From NCBI RefSeq assembly GCF_039535095.1, contig NZ_BAAAWN010000001.1, positions 248,001 to 312,000 of the forward strand: a DNA stretch of 64,000 nt, read 5' to 3'. Positions 42,429 to 51,027 of this stretch are shown piece after piece. The DNA is from Arthrobacter ramosus (GTDB lineage: Bacteria > Actinomycetota > Actinomycetes > Actinomycetales > Micrococcaceae). Each line of letters begins with the position of its first letter. Position 1 is the stretch's first letter. A program made the position numbers and the translations under genes. The notes under the pieces are model-generated. The model did no database searches. It worked only from the letters and a program-made list of their open reading frames with translations, and was not told the DNA's origin.

Positions 42429-44395
42429 GCAGCGCACCCAGCACCGCCAACCGCCCGCAGCGTCCCCCGATGGGGCCAGGCCGCGGCGGACCCTTCGCGG
42501 GAATGAGCATCCCTGCCGAAAAGGCCATGAACTTCCTGCCCTCCGCCAAGCGGCTCCTGGGCACGCTGCGGCCCGAGCGCTTGTGGCTCACCCTGGTTCT
42601 CTTCCTCGCCGTCGCGAGCGTGACCCTGTCCGTGATCGGCCCCCGGCTTCTGGGCCAAGGCACCAACCTGATCTTCTCCGGCGTCGTATCCAAGCAACTT
42701 CCCGCCGGGGTGAGCAAAGAACAGGTCATCGACGGACTGCGTGCTTCCGGCCAGGGCTCCAAAGCCGACATGTTGAAGGGCATGGACCTGACTCCCGGCG
42801 TCGGAATCGATTTCGGGGCGTTGTCCTCGATCCTGCTGTGGGTGCTGGTCTTGTATATCCTGGCCTCAGCGTTCGGCTGGATTCAGGCCTACGTGCTCAA
42901 CGGCGTCGTGCAGCGGACGGTGTACCGGCTCCGTGAGCAGATCGAAGCGAAAATCAACCGGCTTCCGCTGCGCTATTTCGATTCGGTGCAGCGCGGCGAG
43001 CTGCTCAGCCGCGTGACCAACGACGTCGACAACATTTCGCAAAGCCTCCAACAGTCCATCAGCCAGGCGGTCACGTCCCTGCTCACGGTGGCCGGCGTCA
43101 TCTTCATGATGTTCCTGCTCTCGCCGATTCTGGCGTTTATCACCCTGGTCACGGTGCCGTTGACGCTGGTGACCACCGTGCTGATTGCCAAGCGCTCGCA
43201 GAAGCTGTTCGTGGCGCAGTGGAAGAACACCGGCGAGCTGAACGGCCAGATCGAAGAAACCTACACCGGCCACGCGCTCGTGAAGGTGTTCGGCCGCCAG
43301 CGCGAAGTGGAGGAGCGGTTCCGCGAGAAGAACGCAGAGCTGTTCTCAGCCAGCTTCGGCGCCCAGTTCATCAGCGGCTTGATCATGCCGGCACTGACAT
43401 TCATCGGCAACCTCGTCTATGTCGGGATCGCCGTGGTGGGTGGCCTTCAAGTAGCTTCGGGCGCCATGCAGTTGGGCGATGTCCAGGCCTTCATCCAGTA
43501 CTCCCGGCAGTTCACGCAGCCCCTGGCCCAGCTCGGCTCGATGGCCAATCTGCTCCAGTCCGGGGTGGCATCCGCGGAACGCGTCTTCTCGCTGCTCGAT
43601 ACCGAGGAGCAAAGCGCTGATCCTGAGCCCTCGGCTGTTCCCGAAGTGACACGCGGGCGCTTGGTGTTCGAGAACATTTCCTTCTCCTACTCGGCAGACA
43701 AGCCGTTGATCCAGAATCTGAGCCTGGTGGCCGAGCCCGGACAGTCTGTGGCGATCGTCGGGCCCACAGGAGCAGGCAAGACCACCCTTGTGAACCTCAT
43801 GATGCGTTTCTACGAGCTCGACGCCGGGCGGATAACGCTCGACGGCGTCGACGTCGCCTCGATGTCCCGCTACGAGCTGCGCTCGCGGATGGGCATGGTG
43901 CTGCAGGACACGTGGCTGTTCGGCGGCACCATCCGGGACAACATCGCCTACGGACGGCCCGACGCTACCGAAGCCGAGATTCTGGAGGCCGCACAAGCGA
44001 CGTACGTGGATCGCTTCGTGCACTCCCTCCCGGAGGGCTACGACACAGTGCTCGACGATGAGGGCAGCAACGTTTCCGCCGGTGAGATGCAGCTGCTCAC
44101 TATCGCCCGGGCGTTCCTGGCCCGTCCGTCAGTCTTGATTCTTGACGAGGCCACGAGCTCCGTGGACACCCGGACCGAGGTTCTGGTTCAGAAGGCCATG
44201 AATGCCCTGCGTTCTGACCGGACGAGCTTTGTGATCGCGCACCGCCTGTCCACGATCCGCGACGCCAACCTCATCCTGGTGATGGAAGCCGGGCAGATCG
44301 TGGAGCAAGGGACGCATGCGGAGCTGCTGGCCGCTGGAGGCGCGTACTCGCGGCTGTACGAAGCCCAGTTCGCGGCGCCGGTGGCGGAAGTTTAA
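42425..44395 (+). CDS. ABC exporter half-transporter (heterodimer subunit 2)
   Basis: A 656-residue exporter subunit with a longer, Pro-rich N-terminus (about 1-45) and a roughly 60-residue insert between the first two helices (LLGQGTNLIFSGVVSKQLPAGVSKEQVIDGL...). The nucleotide-binding domain has Walker A GPTGAGKTT, Walker B LILDEATSSVD with catalytic Glu, and an altered signature NVSAGEMQ. Together with subunit 1 it gives one consensus and one degenerate site. This organisation is well known in actinobacterial multidrug-type exporters. Translational coupling by ATGA. Confidence 0.9.
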   Translation: MSSAPSTANRPQRPPMGPGRGGPFAGMSIPAEKAMNFLPSAKRLLGTLRPERLWLTLVLFLAVASVTLSVIGPRLLGQGTNLIFSGVVSKQLPAGVSKEQVIDGLRASGQGSKADMLKGMDLTPGVGIDFGALSSILLWVLVLYILASAFGWIQAYVLNGVVQRTVYRLREQIEAKINRLPLRYFDSVQRGELLSRVTNDVDNISQSLQQSISQAVTSLLTVAGVIFMMFLLSPILAFITLVTVPLTLVTTVLIAKRSQKLFVAQWKNTGELNGQIEETYTGHALVKVFGRQREVEERFREKNAELFSASFGAQFISGLIMPALTFIGNLVYVGIAVVGGLQVASGAMQLGDVQAFIQYSRQFTQPLAQLGSMANLLQSGVASAERVFSLLDTEEQSADPEPSAVPEVTRGRLVFENISFSYSADKPLIQNLSLVAEPGQSVAIVGPTGAGKTTLVNLMMRFYELDAGRITLDGVDVASMSRYELRSRMGMVLQDTWLFGGTIRDNIAYGRPDATEAEILEAAQATYVDRFVHSLPEGYDTVLDDEGSNVSAGEMQLLTIARAFLARPSVLILDEATSSVDTRTEVLVQKAMNALRSDRTSFVIAHRLSTIRDANLILVMEAGQIVEQGTHAELLAAGGAYSRLYEAQFAAPVAEV

Positions 44396-44451
44396 GGGGG
44401 CTCTGTCCACATAGGGCGTGCCGGGGGTGACGCAGACGCGCCGCGGCCCGG

Positions 44452-44457
44452 CACGAT
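44452..44457 (+). promoter_or_regulatory. -10-like hexamer of a leaderless start
   Basis: CACGAT lies exactly 6 nt before the ATG at 44464, the same layout as at 10503-10515. No ribosome site is present. Confidence 0.4.
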
Positions 44458-44463
44458 GGCTAC

Positions 44464-45297
44464 ATGGATGTCGAAAAGGCGCTTAATCTCTGTGGGGGTG
44501 TGGCGCGAAGGCCTGTGCTGGCCCGTCTTGGCATCACCGACGGCCAGCTGAGGAAGGCGGTCCGCCGCGGTGTGGAACAACCCGCGCACGGCGTTTACGC
44601 GCTGGCTTCGGCATTCGTCGATGATGTGGCCCTGGTCCGGAACCGCCAAATACGGACCTGCGTCAGTGCCGCCTCATTCTACGGGTTGTGGGTCATTAAC
44701 CAGTCCGGCCCGCTGCACGTGCACCACAGGCGCAACCAAGGCGCCTGCGATGTCCTACATCACGGCGGTTTGCTGCTTCCCGCGCATCCGCACAGACCAG
44801 TGGCCGCCTTGGCAGATGTCCTGATCCACGCATTGCGCTGCCTGCCCTGGCAGGATTCCTTGGTGATGGTGGAGTGTGCTGTGGCCCGGGGTGACATGAC
44901 GGTGGGATTCCTGCGGGAGCGGCTGCCGGGAAAGCGAAACGGCAAGGCACGCGAGGTTCTACGCTGGGTGGATCGCGGGGCTGAATCGATGTTGGAGACG
45001 CTGGCCCGGACCTACTTCCGGAGGGCCGGAATCCATGTCCAGCCGCAGTTCTATCTCGATGGCGTGGGCTACATGGACCTGTTGCTGGACGATTGGCTGT
45101 TGGTGGAACTCGACGGCCGCAGCCATGCGGATTGGCGGCAGGTAGAGAAAGACCATCGCCGTAACAACTCGTCCGTGGTTCAGGGCTATACGGTGCTCCG
45201 TTACTACTACTCGGACGTGGTCTATGAAGCGGAAGCCATGGTTGCGGAGGTTCTTGCGGTGCTTGGACGAGGGAAAATTGCACGTCCGGCGGCGTAG
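44464..45297 (+). CDS. AbiEi/DUF559-like protein (winged helix plus Vsr-type endonuclease-like fold)
   Basis: A 277-residue protein with an N-terminal winged-helix region like AbiEi antitoxins (GGVARRPVLARLGITDGQLRKAVRRGVEQPAHGVYAL) and a C-terminal DUF559/Vsr-like segment (RRAGIHVQPQFYLDGVGYMDLLLDDWLLVELDGRSHADWRQVEKDHRRNN, about 190-240). The D...E-D/E-G core is reminiscent of restriction-type nuclease sites. Such genes are numerous in Arthrobacter-like genomes. No toxin partner is adjacent, so a toxin-antitoxin role is unsupported. The 98-bp repeat B begins 5 bp after the stop. Confidence 0.72.
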   Translation: MDVEKALNLCGGVARRPVLARLGITDGQLRKAVRRGVEQPAHGVYALASAFVDDVALVRNRQIRTCVSAASFYGLWVINQSGPLHVHHRRNQGACDVLHHGGLLLPAHPHRPVAALADVLIHALRCLPWQDSLVMVECAVARGDMTVGFLRERLPGKRNGKAREVLRWVDRGAESMLETLARTYFRRAGIHVQPQFYLDGVGYMDLLLDDWLLVELDGRSHADWRQVEKDHRRNNSSVVQGYTVLRYYYSDVVYEAEAMVAEVLAVLGRGKIARPAA

Positions 45298-45301
45298 CTG
45301 T

Positions 45302-45399
45302 GTCACGCCAAGCAACTTTTTGGGGCCTTGGGTCAGGGAGAAGCCCGGAAATCCGGGCGTTCGGATGCCAGCAGCGGCCAAAAAACTGCCTCGCGTGAC
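45302..45399. repeat. 98-bp palindromic element, copy B
   Basis: Same length as copy A (23344-23441). Left end GTCACGCCAAGCAACTTTTTGG; right end complementary to GTCACGCGAGGCAGTTTTTTGG. The inner palindrome GCCCGGAAATCCGGGC (7-bp arms) sits at the same offset (41 bases from the end), and GGATGCC is shared to its right. It directly follows the stop of the DUF559-like gene. Confidence 0.75.
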
Positions 45400-45514
45400 A
45401 CTCGCTGGAGCGGGCACGAGTACGCGGCCCGGTTCCGTTCGGTTGGACTCCGCTGAAGTTCGACTGAGTGCGAAGTATCCATACCCGTTGACTCCGCTCC
45501 GCCATCGGCATATC

Positions 45515-45534
45515 CTACAACCAAATGGTTGTAG
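45515..45534. promoter_or_regulatory. ArsR operator overlapping the start codon
   Basis: CTACAACCA-AA-TGGTTGTAG: perfect 9-bp arms around AA, with the ATG of the ArsR gene inside the right arm (45525-45527). TATCCT at 45511-45516 could be the -10 of a near-leaderless transcript. Confidence 0.7.
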
Positions 45535-45857
45535 ATCAGCTCAGTGAAACCGAACTTGACCGCCTCTTCCAGGCGTTTTCCGATGCCACGCGCCGGGACA
45601 TCGTCCGTCGGGTGACGGTCGGGGAGTATTCGGTGTCCGGTTTGGCAGCCCTCTACGCCATGAGTTTTGCCGCCGTTCAGAAGCACGTGGCGGTGTTGGA
45701 GCGCGCCTCCCTTGTAACAAAGGAGAAGCGTGGAAGGGAGCAGATCGTGCGGGGCAACCATGATGGCTTGCAGAAAGCCCGCCAGCTGCTCGATGAGTAC
45801 GAGGCGATCTGGCGGCAGCGCGTCGAGCGGATCGCAGACATCCTCGCCAAAAAATAG
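45525..45857 (+). CDS. ArsR-family transcriptional regulator
   Basis: A 110-residue ArsR-type winged helix-turn-helix protein (LDRLFQAFSDATRRDIVRRVTVGEYSVSGLAALYAMSFAAVQKHVAVLERASLVTKEKRGREQIV). It has none of the metal-binding Cys boxes of metal sensors, so it belongs to the non-metal subgroup that is commonly paired with SRPBCC genes. The next gene, 13 bp on, encodes such a protein. The operator across its own start codon implies tight autorepression. Confidence 0.9.
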   Translation: MVVDQLSETELDRLFQAFSDATRRDIVRRVTVGEYSVSGLAALYAMSFAAVQKHVAVLERASLVTKEKRGREQIVRGNHDGLQKARQLLDEYEAIWRQRVERIADILAKK

Positions 45858-45870
45858 GAAGGGTTCCGCA

Positions 45871-46368
45871 ATGTCGGTTATCAGTTCCACCAAGAATCCC
45901 GAAGCGTTGAGCTTAACCCTCGTCGCCGAATTCGATGCCAGCCCTGAAGAGGTCTGGCAGATCTGGGAAGACCCGCGCCAGCTCGAGCGCTGGTGGGGTC
46001 CACCCACCTGGCCAGCTACTTTTGAGCAGTTCGAGTTCGAACCTGGCGGGAAGGCCAGCTATTACATGACCGGTCCCGACGGCGAGAAAGCTGGCGGTTG
46101 GTGGCGCATCACGGCCATCCAGGCCCCGAACCGCTTGGAGTTCGACGACGGCTTTGCCGACGAAAACGGAGCTCCCGTCGCGGAGATAGGGGCCGGCCAT
46201 GCGACGGTGACCCTCGAAGAGATCGGCGACCGCACCCGCATGACCATCCTGTCCACCTTCGAATCAGAAGAGCAGATGAAGAAGATGATCGACATGGGTA
46301 TGGAAGAGGGAATGCAGGAGGCAGCCGGCCAGATCGACGCGCTCCTTTCCGAGCACTCCCGAGCCTGA
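45871..46368 (+). CDS. SRPBCC / AHSA1-domain protein
   Basis: A 165-residue START-like protein of the AHSA1 group: VAEFDASPEEVWQIWEDPRQLERWWGPPTWPATFEQFEFEPGGKASYYMTGPDGEKAGGWWRI, and a C-terminal helix EGMQEAAGQIDALLSEH. The fold forms a hydrophobic cavity for small ligands. The partner is the ArsR regulator just upstream; the ligand and function are unknown. The ATG at 45871 follows GGAAGGG; the in-frame ATG at 45730 lies within the regulator gene and is rejected. Confidence 0.88.
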   Translation: MSVISSTKNPEALSLTLVAEFDASPEEVWQIWEDPRQLERWWGPPTWPATFEQFEFEPGGKASYYMTGPDGEKAGGWWRITAIQAPNRLEFDDGFADENGAPVAEIGAGHATVTLEEIGDRTRMTILSTFESEEQMKKMIDMGMEEGMQEAAGQIDALLSEHSRA

Positions 46369-46406
46369 CATGCCCGGCGCGCAGTGACCGCACCCTGGAT
46401 ACGCGA

Positions 46407-46436
46407 ACGACGGCGGGAGGTGAGTCCCGCCGTCGT
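46407..46436. terminator. Bidirectional hairpin between convergent genes
   Basis: A perfect 12-bp stem (ACGACGGCGGGA and complement) with a 6-nt loop between the SRPBCC gene and the convergent small gene at 46464. Confidence 0.6.
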
Positions 46437-46463
46437 CGTCGCGTGGCGTCCGAAACGGCGCTA

Positions 46464-46676
46464 TTACAGGGACTGCGCGTCGAAGGAGGTGGCCTTGGCC
46501 GCGCTGCTGTTGAGGCTGACAGTGAAGGTGTTGGGCCCGCTGCAGGTGACCGCGATGCTGGCCTTGGAGGTGTTGTGGCGCACCGAGAAGTCGTGCACCA
46601 GCGCGTCCAGCGTGTGGTGGGTGGTTGAGCGGTCCCAAATCTTGAGGGTTACGGAGTCGGCAGTTTCAAACGTCAT
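46464..46676 (-). CDS. Small hypothetical protein
   Basis: A 70-residue protein, MTFETADSVTLKIWDRSTTH..., rich in Ser/Thr and beta-type segments (ASIAVTCSGPNTFTVSLNSSA), with no signal or membrane segment. I do not recognise a family. Support comes from the GGAAGC ahead of the ATG at 46674-46676, actinobacterial codon bias, and the hairpin after its stop. It is transcribed toward the SRPBCC gene, separate from the glycan operon. Confidence 0.5.
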   Translation of the reverse strand: MTFETADSVTLKIWDRSTTHHTLDALVHDFSVRHNTSKASIAVTCSGPNTFTVSLNSSAAKATSFDAQSL

Positions 46677-46827
46677 TGTTCAGTGCTTCCATTCATGAAT
46701 CCGGATATCCGGCTGTCGCGCCAGTGCGAAAGCCGCCGTATAGCCTTTCCATAGTGCACAGTGAGGCGCGGACGGCTCAAGCCAGGATGCCGTTTGTTGC
46801 TAGTGAGTCTCATCACAGCCGGTGGCG

Positions 46828-47712
46828 CTAGTGGGATGCAAGTTGCAGTGCGCCGAAGACCGGATCCTGGGTGAGGACCTGCAAAGTGTCGAGGCCTCGG
46901 CTGGCAAGGGCTATCCGCATGGCCGTCTGCAAGGTGGGCTGGTTCATCCCGAGGCCACCGCCGAGGACAATGGGCCCCTCGATGTTCAGTTGCCCGGCGC
47001 ATCTTGCCGCCAACGAGGCAAGATCTGCACCCGCTTGGAGAATCATGTCCAAAGCACCTGTGTGCCCCGCTGCCGCGCACTCAAAGACAATCGGTGATTT
47101 GGAAGCCCAAAACTCGCGTCCCGCGTCGCCATGGAAAAGGGCAATCAAACCCTCCGGGCCGAGGAGTCCACAAGATTTCAAGAGCGCTTTCGTCAGTTCG
47201 TCGGCGCGCAGCCCATCGTTCATGCGCTCGAGGCTGTACCTCACCGCTTCACGAGCAAACCAGTAACCGCTGCCTTCGTCGCCAAGCAAGTAACCCCAGC
47301 CGCCCGCACGTGCTTGGTCCTCGCCGTTGGTGCCCCAGGCCGCCGATCCAGTGCCGGCGATCACGGCGATTCCAGTACTGCATCCTGCCGCAGCCAGGAG
47401 AAGGCGCGTGTCATGGACAACGGAGACGACGGCGTCGGGAGCCAATGGTTGGATCAGTTCCCTCAGTGCGTTCGCGTCTTCGGCCGTGTCGATCCCGCCG
47501 GAACCAACCACCACCCGCGCAACGGACCCGCCCTGGAGGGTGGCGAAGACACCCTCCAGGTTGCTGCGGGCTTGGGCGCGGCTCACGTTCTGGACATTGG
47601 CGCTGCCGCCGGAAGTATCGGCAACGGCGGTGCCATCCAGCCATTTGATGCCGCGTGTCTTTGAACCTCCGATGTCCAAACCTACGACTGTGCCGATGCC
47701 GCCTGGTGCCAC
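46828..47712 (-). CDS. BadF/BadG-type ATPase, N-acetylglucosamine kinase-like
   Basis: A 294-residue sugar-kinase-like ATPase of the actin/hexokinase superfamily, BadF/NAGK branch: VVGLDIGGSKTRGIKWLDG (phosphate 1), VSVVHDTRLLLAAAGC, AVIAGTGSAAWGTNGEDQARAGGWGYLLGDEGSGYW (phosphate 2 and the GDEGS motif), GPIVLGGGLGMNQP (adenosine). Mammalian and bacterial NAGKs of this branch phosphorylate GlcNAc. The GTG start overlaps the preceding stop (TAGTG). It closes the glycan operon, so it likely phosphorylates the sugar released by the GH130 enzymes. Confidence 0.82.
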   Translation of the reverse strand: MAPGGIGTVVGLDIGGSKTRGIKWLDGTAVADTSGGSANVQNVSRAQARSNLEGVFATLQGGSVARVVVGSGGIDTAEDANALRELIQPLAPDAVVSVVHDTRLLLAAAGCSTGIAVIAGTGSAAWGTNGEDQARAGGWGYLLGDEGSGYWFAREAVRYSLERMNDGLRADELTKALLKSCGLLGPEGLIALFHGDAGREFWASKSPIVFECAAAGHTGALDMILQAGADLASLAARCAGQLNIEGPIVLGGGLGMNQPTLQTAMRIALASRGLDTLQVLTQDPVFGALQLASH

Positions 47713-48791
47713 TAGCTCGGGTCCGCGCGGTAGAAGTACATCTCCCTCGACCCCGAAGGGGCATCCCAGCCTTGGGCGAACATCCAGGTTCCGCCGAATT
47801 TGAGCAGGCCGCCCCAGGCCAGTGATCCACCCCTGTGCATCGCTTTCTGGGTGAATGGCTGGTTCACGTCATAGAGCGCCTGCGCGGCGGAAAATTGGCC
47901 GTCTGCGTCGCCGTAGAAGAAGTCGAGCACGAGGTTGCCGCCGTCGCTCCCGGTGCCGTCGCCGTCGTCGACAATGGCGCAGGCCACTTCGTGCAGTGAG
48001 CCGCCCAGCGGCCCAAGGTCCAGGTACTCCTGCGGTTCAAACGTCCAGTTCACCATGTCGGCGGACCGTCCCACATGGGTGGTTCCGCCGCAGCCCTCGG
48101 ACAGATACATCAGGTAGTGGCCACCGATCTTGACGGCGTCGCCCTGGGCGTTCCGGGGGATGACTGCCCCCTTGGCCCAGAACCGCGAAACCTCGTAAGG
48201 GACAGCCTGGCCGAGCTTTTCCCAATGGATCAAGTCGTCGGACACTGCGACGTTGATGTCGCAGCCGACATCGCCAAGGGGATAGACATCCGGGTCCTGG
48301 CCAGCCTGCTCCTCGCTGCGGTCGATCGTCCAGATCCCGTTGTAGAACATGTAGTAACGTCCATTGGCCTGGTACACCTTGGGATCTTCGCAGCCAAGGA
48401 TCTCATTGTCCTGGGTGGGGTAGATCACTGGATTGGAGGGGTTGTCCTGCCACCCGGTTTCGGGATCGTAAACGGCGACGCCGATACGGCTGGAGACCGA
48501 TTCCTTTCGCGGGGATGCGCGGTAGAAGAGGTAGAGCTTGCCGTCGCGCTCCATGACAGAGGGATTGAAGATTGAATCCGCGGTCCAGCCGATGCCGGTT
48601 GGATCGGCCCAGTCCTGGACTTGCCGGAACGTCAGGGATTCGTCCTTGCGGAACGGGCCCACAGCCCATTCCGGGTGCTCGGGGTACTCGGCGGAAAACT
48701 GGTCGGTGGAAATGGTGTCGGTCAGCGGATTGCTGAACGTGAGTGCTCCCTCGTAGCTGTGGAACAGGGCTTCTGTGGTGATTTTCTGCAT
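47712..48791 (-). CDS. GH130/GH43-like five-bladed propeller glycosidase or phosphorylase
   Basis: A 359-residue cytoplasmic protein with the five-bladed beta-propeller pattern shared by GH130, GH43 and GH32: DSIFNPSVMERDGKLYLFYRASP (blade 1), ILGCEDPKVYQANGRYYMFYNG (carrying the Asp of the E-D-P motif), SDDLIHWEKLG, and GRSADMVNWTFEP. The FNP and EDP motifs favour GH130. No signal peptide is seen. The ATG at 48791 follows AGGAAGAACCC. It lies between the secreted protein and the kinase. It is only distantly similar to the GH130 protein at 51028. Confidence 0.7.
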   Translation of the reverse strand: MQKITTEALFHSYEGALTFSNPLTDTISTDQFSAEYPEHPEWAVGPFRKDESLTFRQVQDWADPTGIGWTADSIFNPSVMERDGKLYLFYRASPRKESVSSRIGVAVYDPETGWQDNPSNPVIYPTQDNEILGCEDPKVYQANGRYYMFYNGIWTIDRSEEQAGQDPDVYPLGDVGCDINVAVSDDLIHWEKLGQAVPYEVSRFWAKGAVIPRNAQGDAVKIGGHYLMYLSEGCGGTTHVGRSADMVNWTFEPQEYLDLGPLGGSLHEVACAIVDDGDGTGSDGGNLVLDFFYGDADGQFSAAQALYDVNQPFTQKAMHRGGSLAWGGLLKFGGTWMFAQGWDAPSGSREMYFYRADPS

Positions 48792-48873
48792 GGGTTCTTC
48801 CTGTGGCGGTGGCGTGGGCCCACACCGGCGAGGGCCCCGGCCTGAGCGTGCGAAGGCTGGGAGCCGGTGGGGA

Positions 48874-50973
48874 CTAGTTGCGGACCAGGGTCACCCAGGT
48901 GAACCCACCCGGGGCTACGGTGACGCGGCCGGAACGATCTGCTCCAGTCTGGTCAGGACCCGGTGCGACGGGCTGGCCTGAAGCATCAAAGGCCTGCTGG
49001 CTCAGATGGAACCCTTGGGGCATGTCCACTTTTCGATCGATGCTTCCCGACGCCGCGCTGATGTACAGCGTTGATTGGCCTCCGGAGCCGGAGACGGAAA
49101 CCGAGGAAATCTGCGGTTGCAGCAGCACACCGTCGATCGACACGTCGCTTCCGGCCTTGGCCAACAGGCTGTCCTGGCCCGCCGGCATTGCGTGGTCAAG
49201 GGAGAAGGGGAAGAGCTTGCCCGGAGCTGCCGTGATGCCTTGTTCGCCGGCGCCACCGTTGGGCGTGGTGCCGAGGAAAGTGCTCCCGGAAGTCCACGAC
49301 GTCGTTCCGGCGGCTTCGGGGCGTTGGTTCACGATCGGGTACGCATTGCGCGCCTGGTTCGAGACCGGGACCGGGATCTTCAGGGTGCCGCCCGCGTTGA
49401 GGGCGACGTATGCGCCGCCGGACCAGTTCGCCTCACCGGTCCATGCGGAGGCAGGCTTGACGACTACGCCGCCCGTGTTGGTTCCGGATTCGGCTTCGGC
49501 TACCTTGAGCCCGTCTGTCCCCACAGTGCTGCTGATCCCCAGGGCCTTGGCCTTGAGTTCCGGATTGGCGTCCAAGGCGAGCATGGACAACAACGTGTGG
49601 ATGGTGGATTCCGCCCCGGAGTTGGGGTTGACGCGGCCGTCCGTTTCGATGCCGTCGATCGCCGTGCCGCTTGCCGGGTTGTAGGCGGGCTTTCCACTGC
49701 GGTTGGCACCGAAGTACCAGCCGGCAGCAACTGCTGCGACGTCCAGCAGGCCGGGAGCATTCGCGGCCTTGGCGGTCGCCACAAGTCCTTCAACCCGCGA
49801 GTCCACGCCGTAGGCTATCTGCGCCTCACCCGGGGTCGGGCTCCAGGCATTGTCCGGTCCGCCCGCGGCGAGGAGCTGCGGAGTGAATTGGGCGGAGTCC
49901 TTCACGGCGGCGGTCAGCAGGTCAGGCCGATGCAGTACCGGGGACGCATTCGCTACGGCGGCCTCGGCCATTCCGCCCCAAGCGTGCCACAGGGTTCGGG
50001 ACTGGTTCCACGGAAGAATCGCGCCGAAGGGCCACTGCTGAACCGATCCCGAGGACATCGCGGCGATACCCTCGGTGAGCTGGCTCAGGGCGGTAGCGGC
50101 AGCGCCGTCGTCGGGCGCGGCCTTTGAATAGGCGGAGAGTCCGAGCACGGCTTCGGCGGAGGCGTCCGCCCCTCCGATGATCAGCCAGGCAGGGACCTTG
50201 GCGCCGTCGGCAATGTCGTACTTTCCGTACTTGGCGAGGGACTGCTTGTTCAGGGACGCGACGGCGAGGTCCATCCTGGACTGCAGGAACGCGGCAAACT
50301 GGGGATCGGCGGACTTGAACGCCGCATACCCTTCGCCCAGCGCCCACACGGTCCGGGCCAGCCAGTACGACTCGGCTGAATCGCTTGGGTCGGGAAGTTC
50401 CACCGGCTTGGCACTCGGGGTGAGTGTGCCGTCGGCCTGCTGCCACAAGACCACGTTTCCGGCGTTGGGGCCGGAAGCCGTCTGCAAATATGTCAGCTCT
50501 CGCAGCACGTCGAAGGCACGGGTGCGGCTCGAGGCGTCGCCGGTCTGCTGCCAATGGCGCAAGTAGACGACGGCGGTGCGCGCAACGTCGTCCGCGTTGA
50601 AGGCCCCCTGGCTCCAGTAGCCTGTGGCCGGGTCCTTGGAACCTCCTCCTACCCGCGTGTAGCTGCCGTCGGCATTCTTGTTGGCGTAGGTCCACGGTGC
50701 TTGAGCTGCGGGATGGTCACCGATCTGGTGCGTCGTGTGGCCATCCACAGCGTGAAGGGGAACCGTATCCAGCAGGAAATTCAGGTGGGACAGATTGGTC
50801 AGCGGTGCCTGCGATACCGACGCCGGTGCCAGCGGCACAGCGGGCTGCGTCACCGGAGCTTGGGCCGGCTGTGCCGCTGACGCCACTCCCGCCCCGGCCA
50901 GGAGCATCGACAACGTTGCAATAACTGCGACCGGGGCGGATTTCAGCCGTCCATTAACAAGGGGAGGTGTCAT
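48874..50973 (-). CDS. Large secreted protein, possibly an (alpha/alpha)6 glycoside hydrolase
   Basis: A 699-residue protein with an N-terminal signal (APVAVIATLSMLLAGAGVASA). Residues about 60-480 form a helical region with repeated aromatic and Gly-rich turns (YWSQGAFNADDVARTAVVYLRHWQQTGD, WHAWGGMAEAAVANAS, DGRVNPNSGAESTIHTLLSMLALD), reminiscent of (alpha/alpha)6-toroid glycosidases. The last 200 residues are beta-rich, like a carbohydrate-binding module. I cannot name the family or the catalytic residues. The ATG follows TAGGAGTTAGAC. Its place in the operon suggests it trims an extracellular glycan before uptake. Confidence 0.65.
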   Translation of the reverse strand: MTPPLVNGRLKSAPVAVIATLSMLLAGAGVASAAQPAQAPVTQPAVPLAPASVSQAPLTNLSHLNFLLDTVPLHAVDGHTTHQIGDHPAAQAPWTYANKNADGSYTRVGGGSKDPATGYWSQGAFNADDVARTAVVYLRHWQQTGDASSRTRAFDVLRELTYLQTASGPNAGNVVLWQQADGTLTPSAKPVELPDPSDSAESYWLARTVWALGEGYAAFKSADPQFAAFLQSRMDLAVASLNKQSLAKYGKYDIADGAKVPAWLIIGGADASAEAVLGLSAYSKAAPDDGAAATALSQLTEGIAAMSSGSVQQWPFGAILPWNQSRTLWHAWGGMAEAAVANASPVLHRPDLLTAAVKDSAQFTPQLLAAGGPDNAWSPTPGEAQIAYGVDSRVEGLVATAKAANAPGLLDVAAVAAGWYFGANRSGKPAYNPASGTAIDGIETDGRVNPNSGAESTIHTLLSMLALDANPELKAKALGISSTVGTDGLKVAEAESGTNTGGVVVKPASAWTGEANWSGGAYVALNAGGTLKIPVPVSNQARNAYPIVNQRPEAAGTTSWTSGSTFLGTTPNGGAGEQGITAAPGKLFPFSLDHAMPAGQDSLLAKAGSDVSIDGVLLQPQISSVSVSGSGGQSTLYISAASGSIDRKVDMPQGFHLSQQAFDASGQPVAPGPDQTGADRSGRVTVAPGGFTWVTLVRN

Positions 50974-51027
50974 GTCTAACTCCTATGGGCGTGGAAGAAG
51001 GGCAGGACTACTGAAGCAGGGTGGTGC

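Noticed and set aside
44464..45297. Toxin-antitoxin module (AbiE type)
   Set aside because: Only an AbiEi-like N-terminus is present, fused to a DUF559-like end, and no AbiEii nucleotidyltransferase gene is adjacent.
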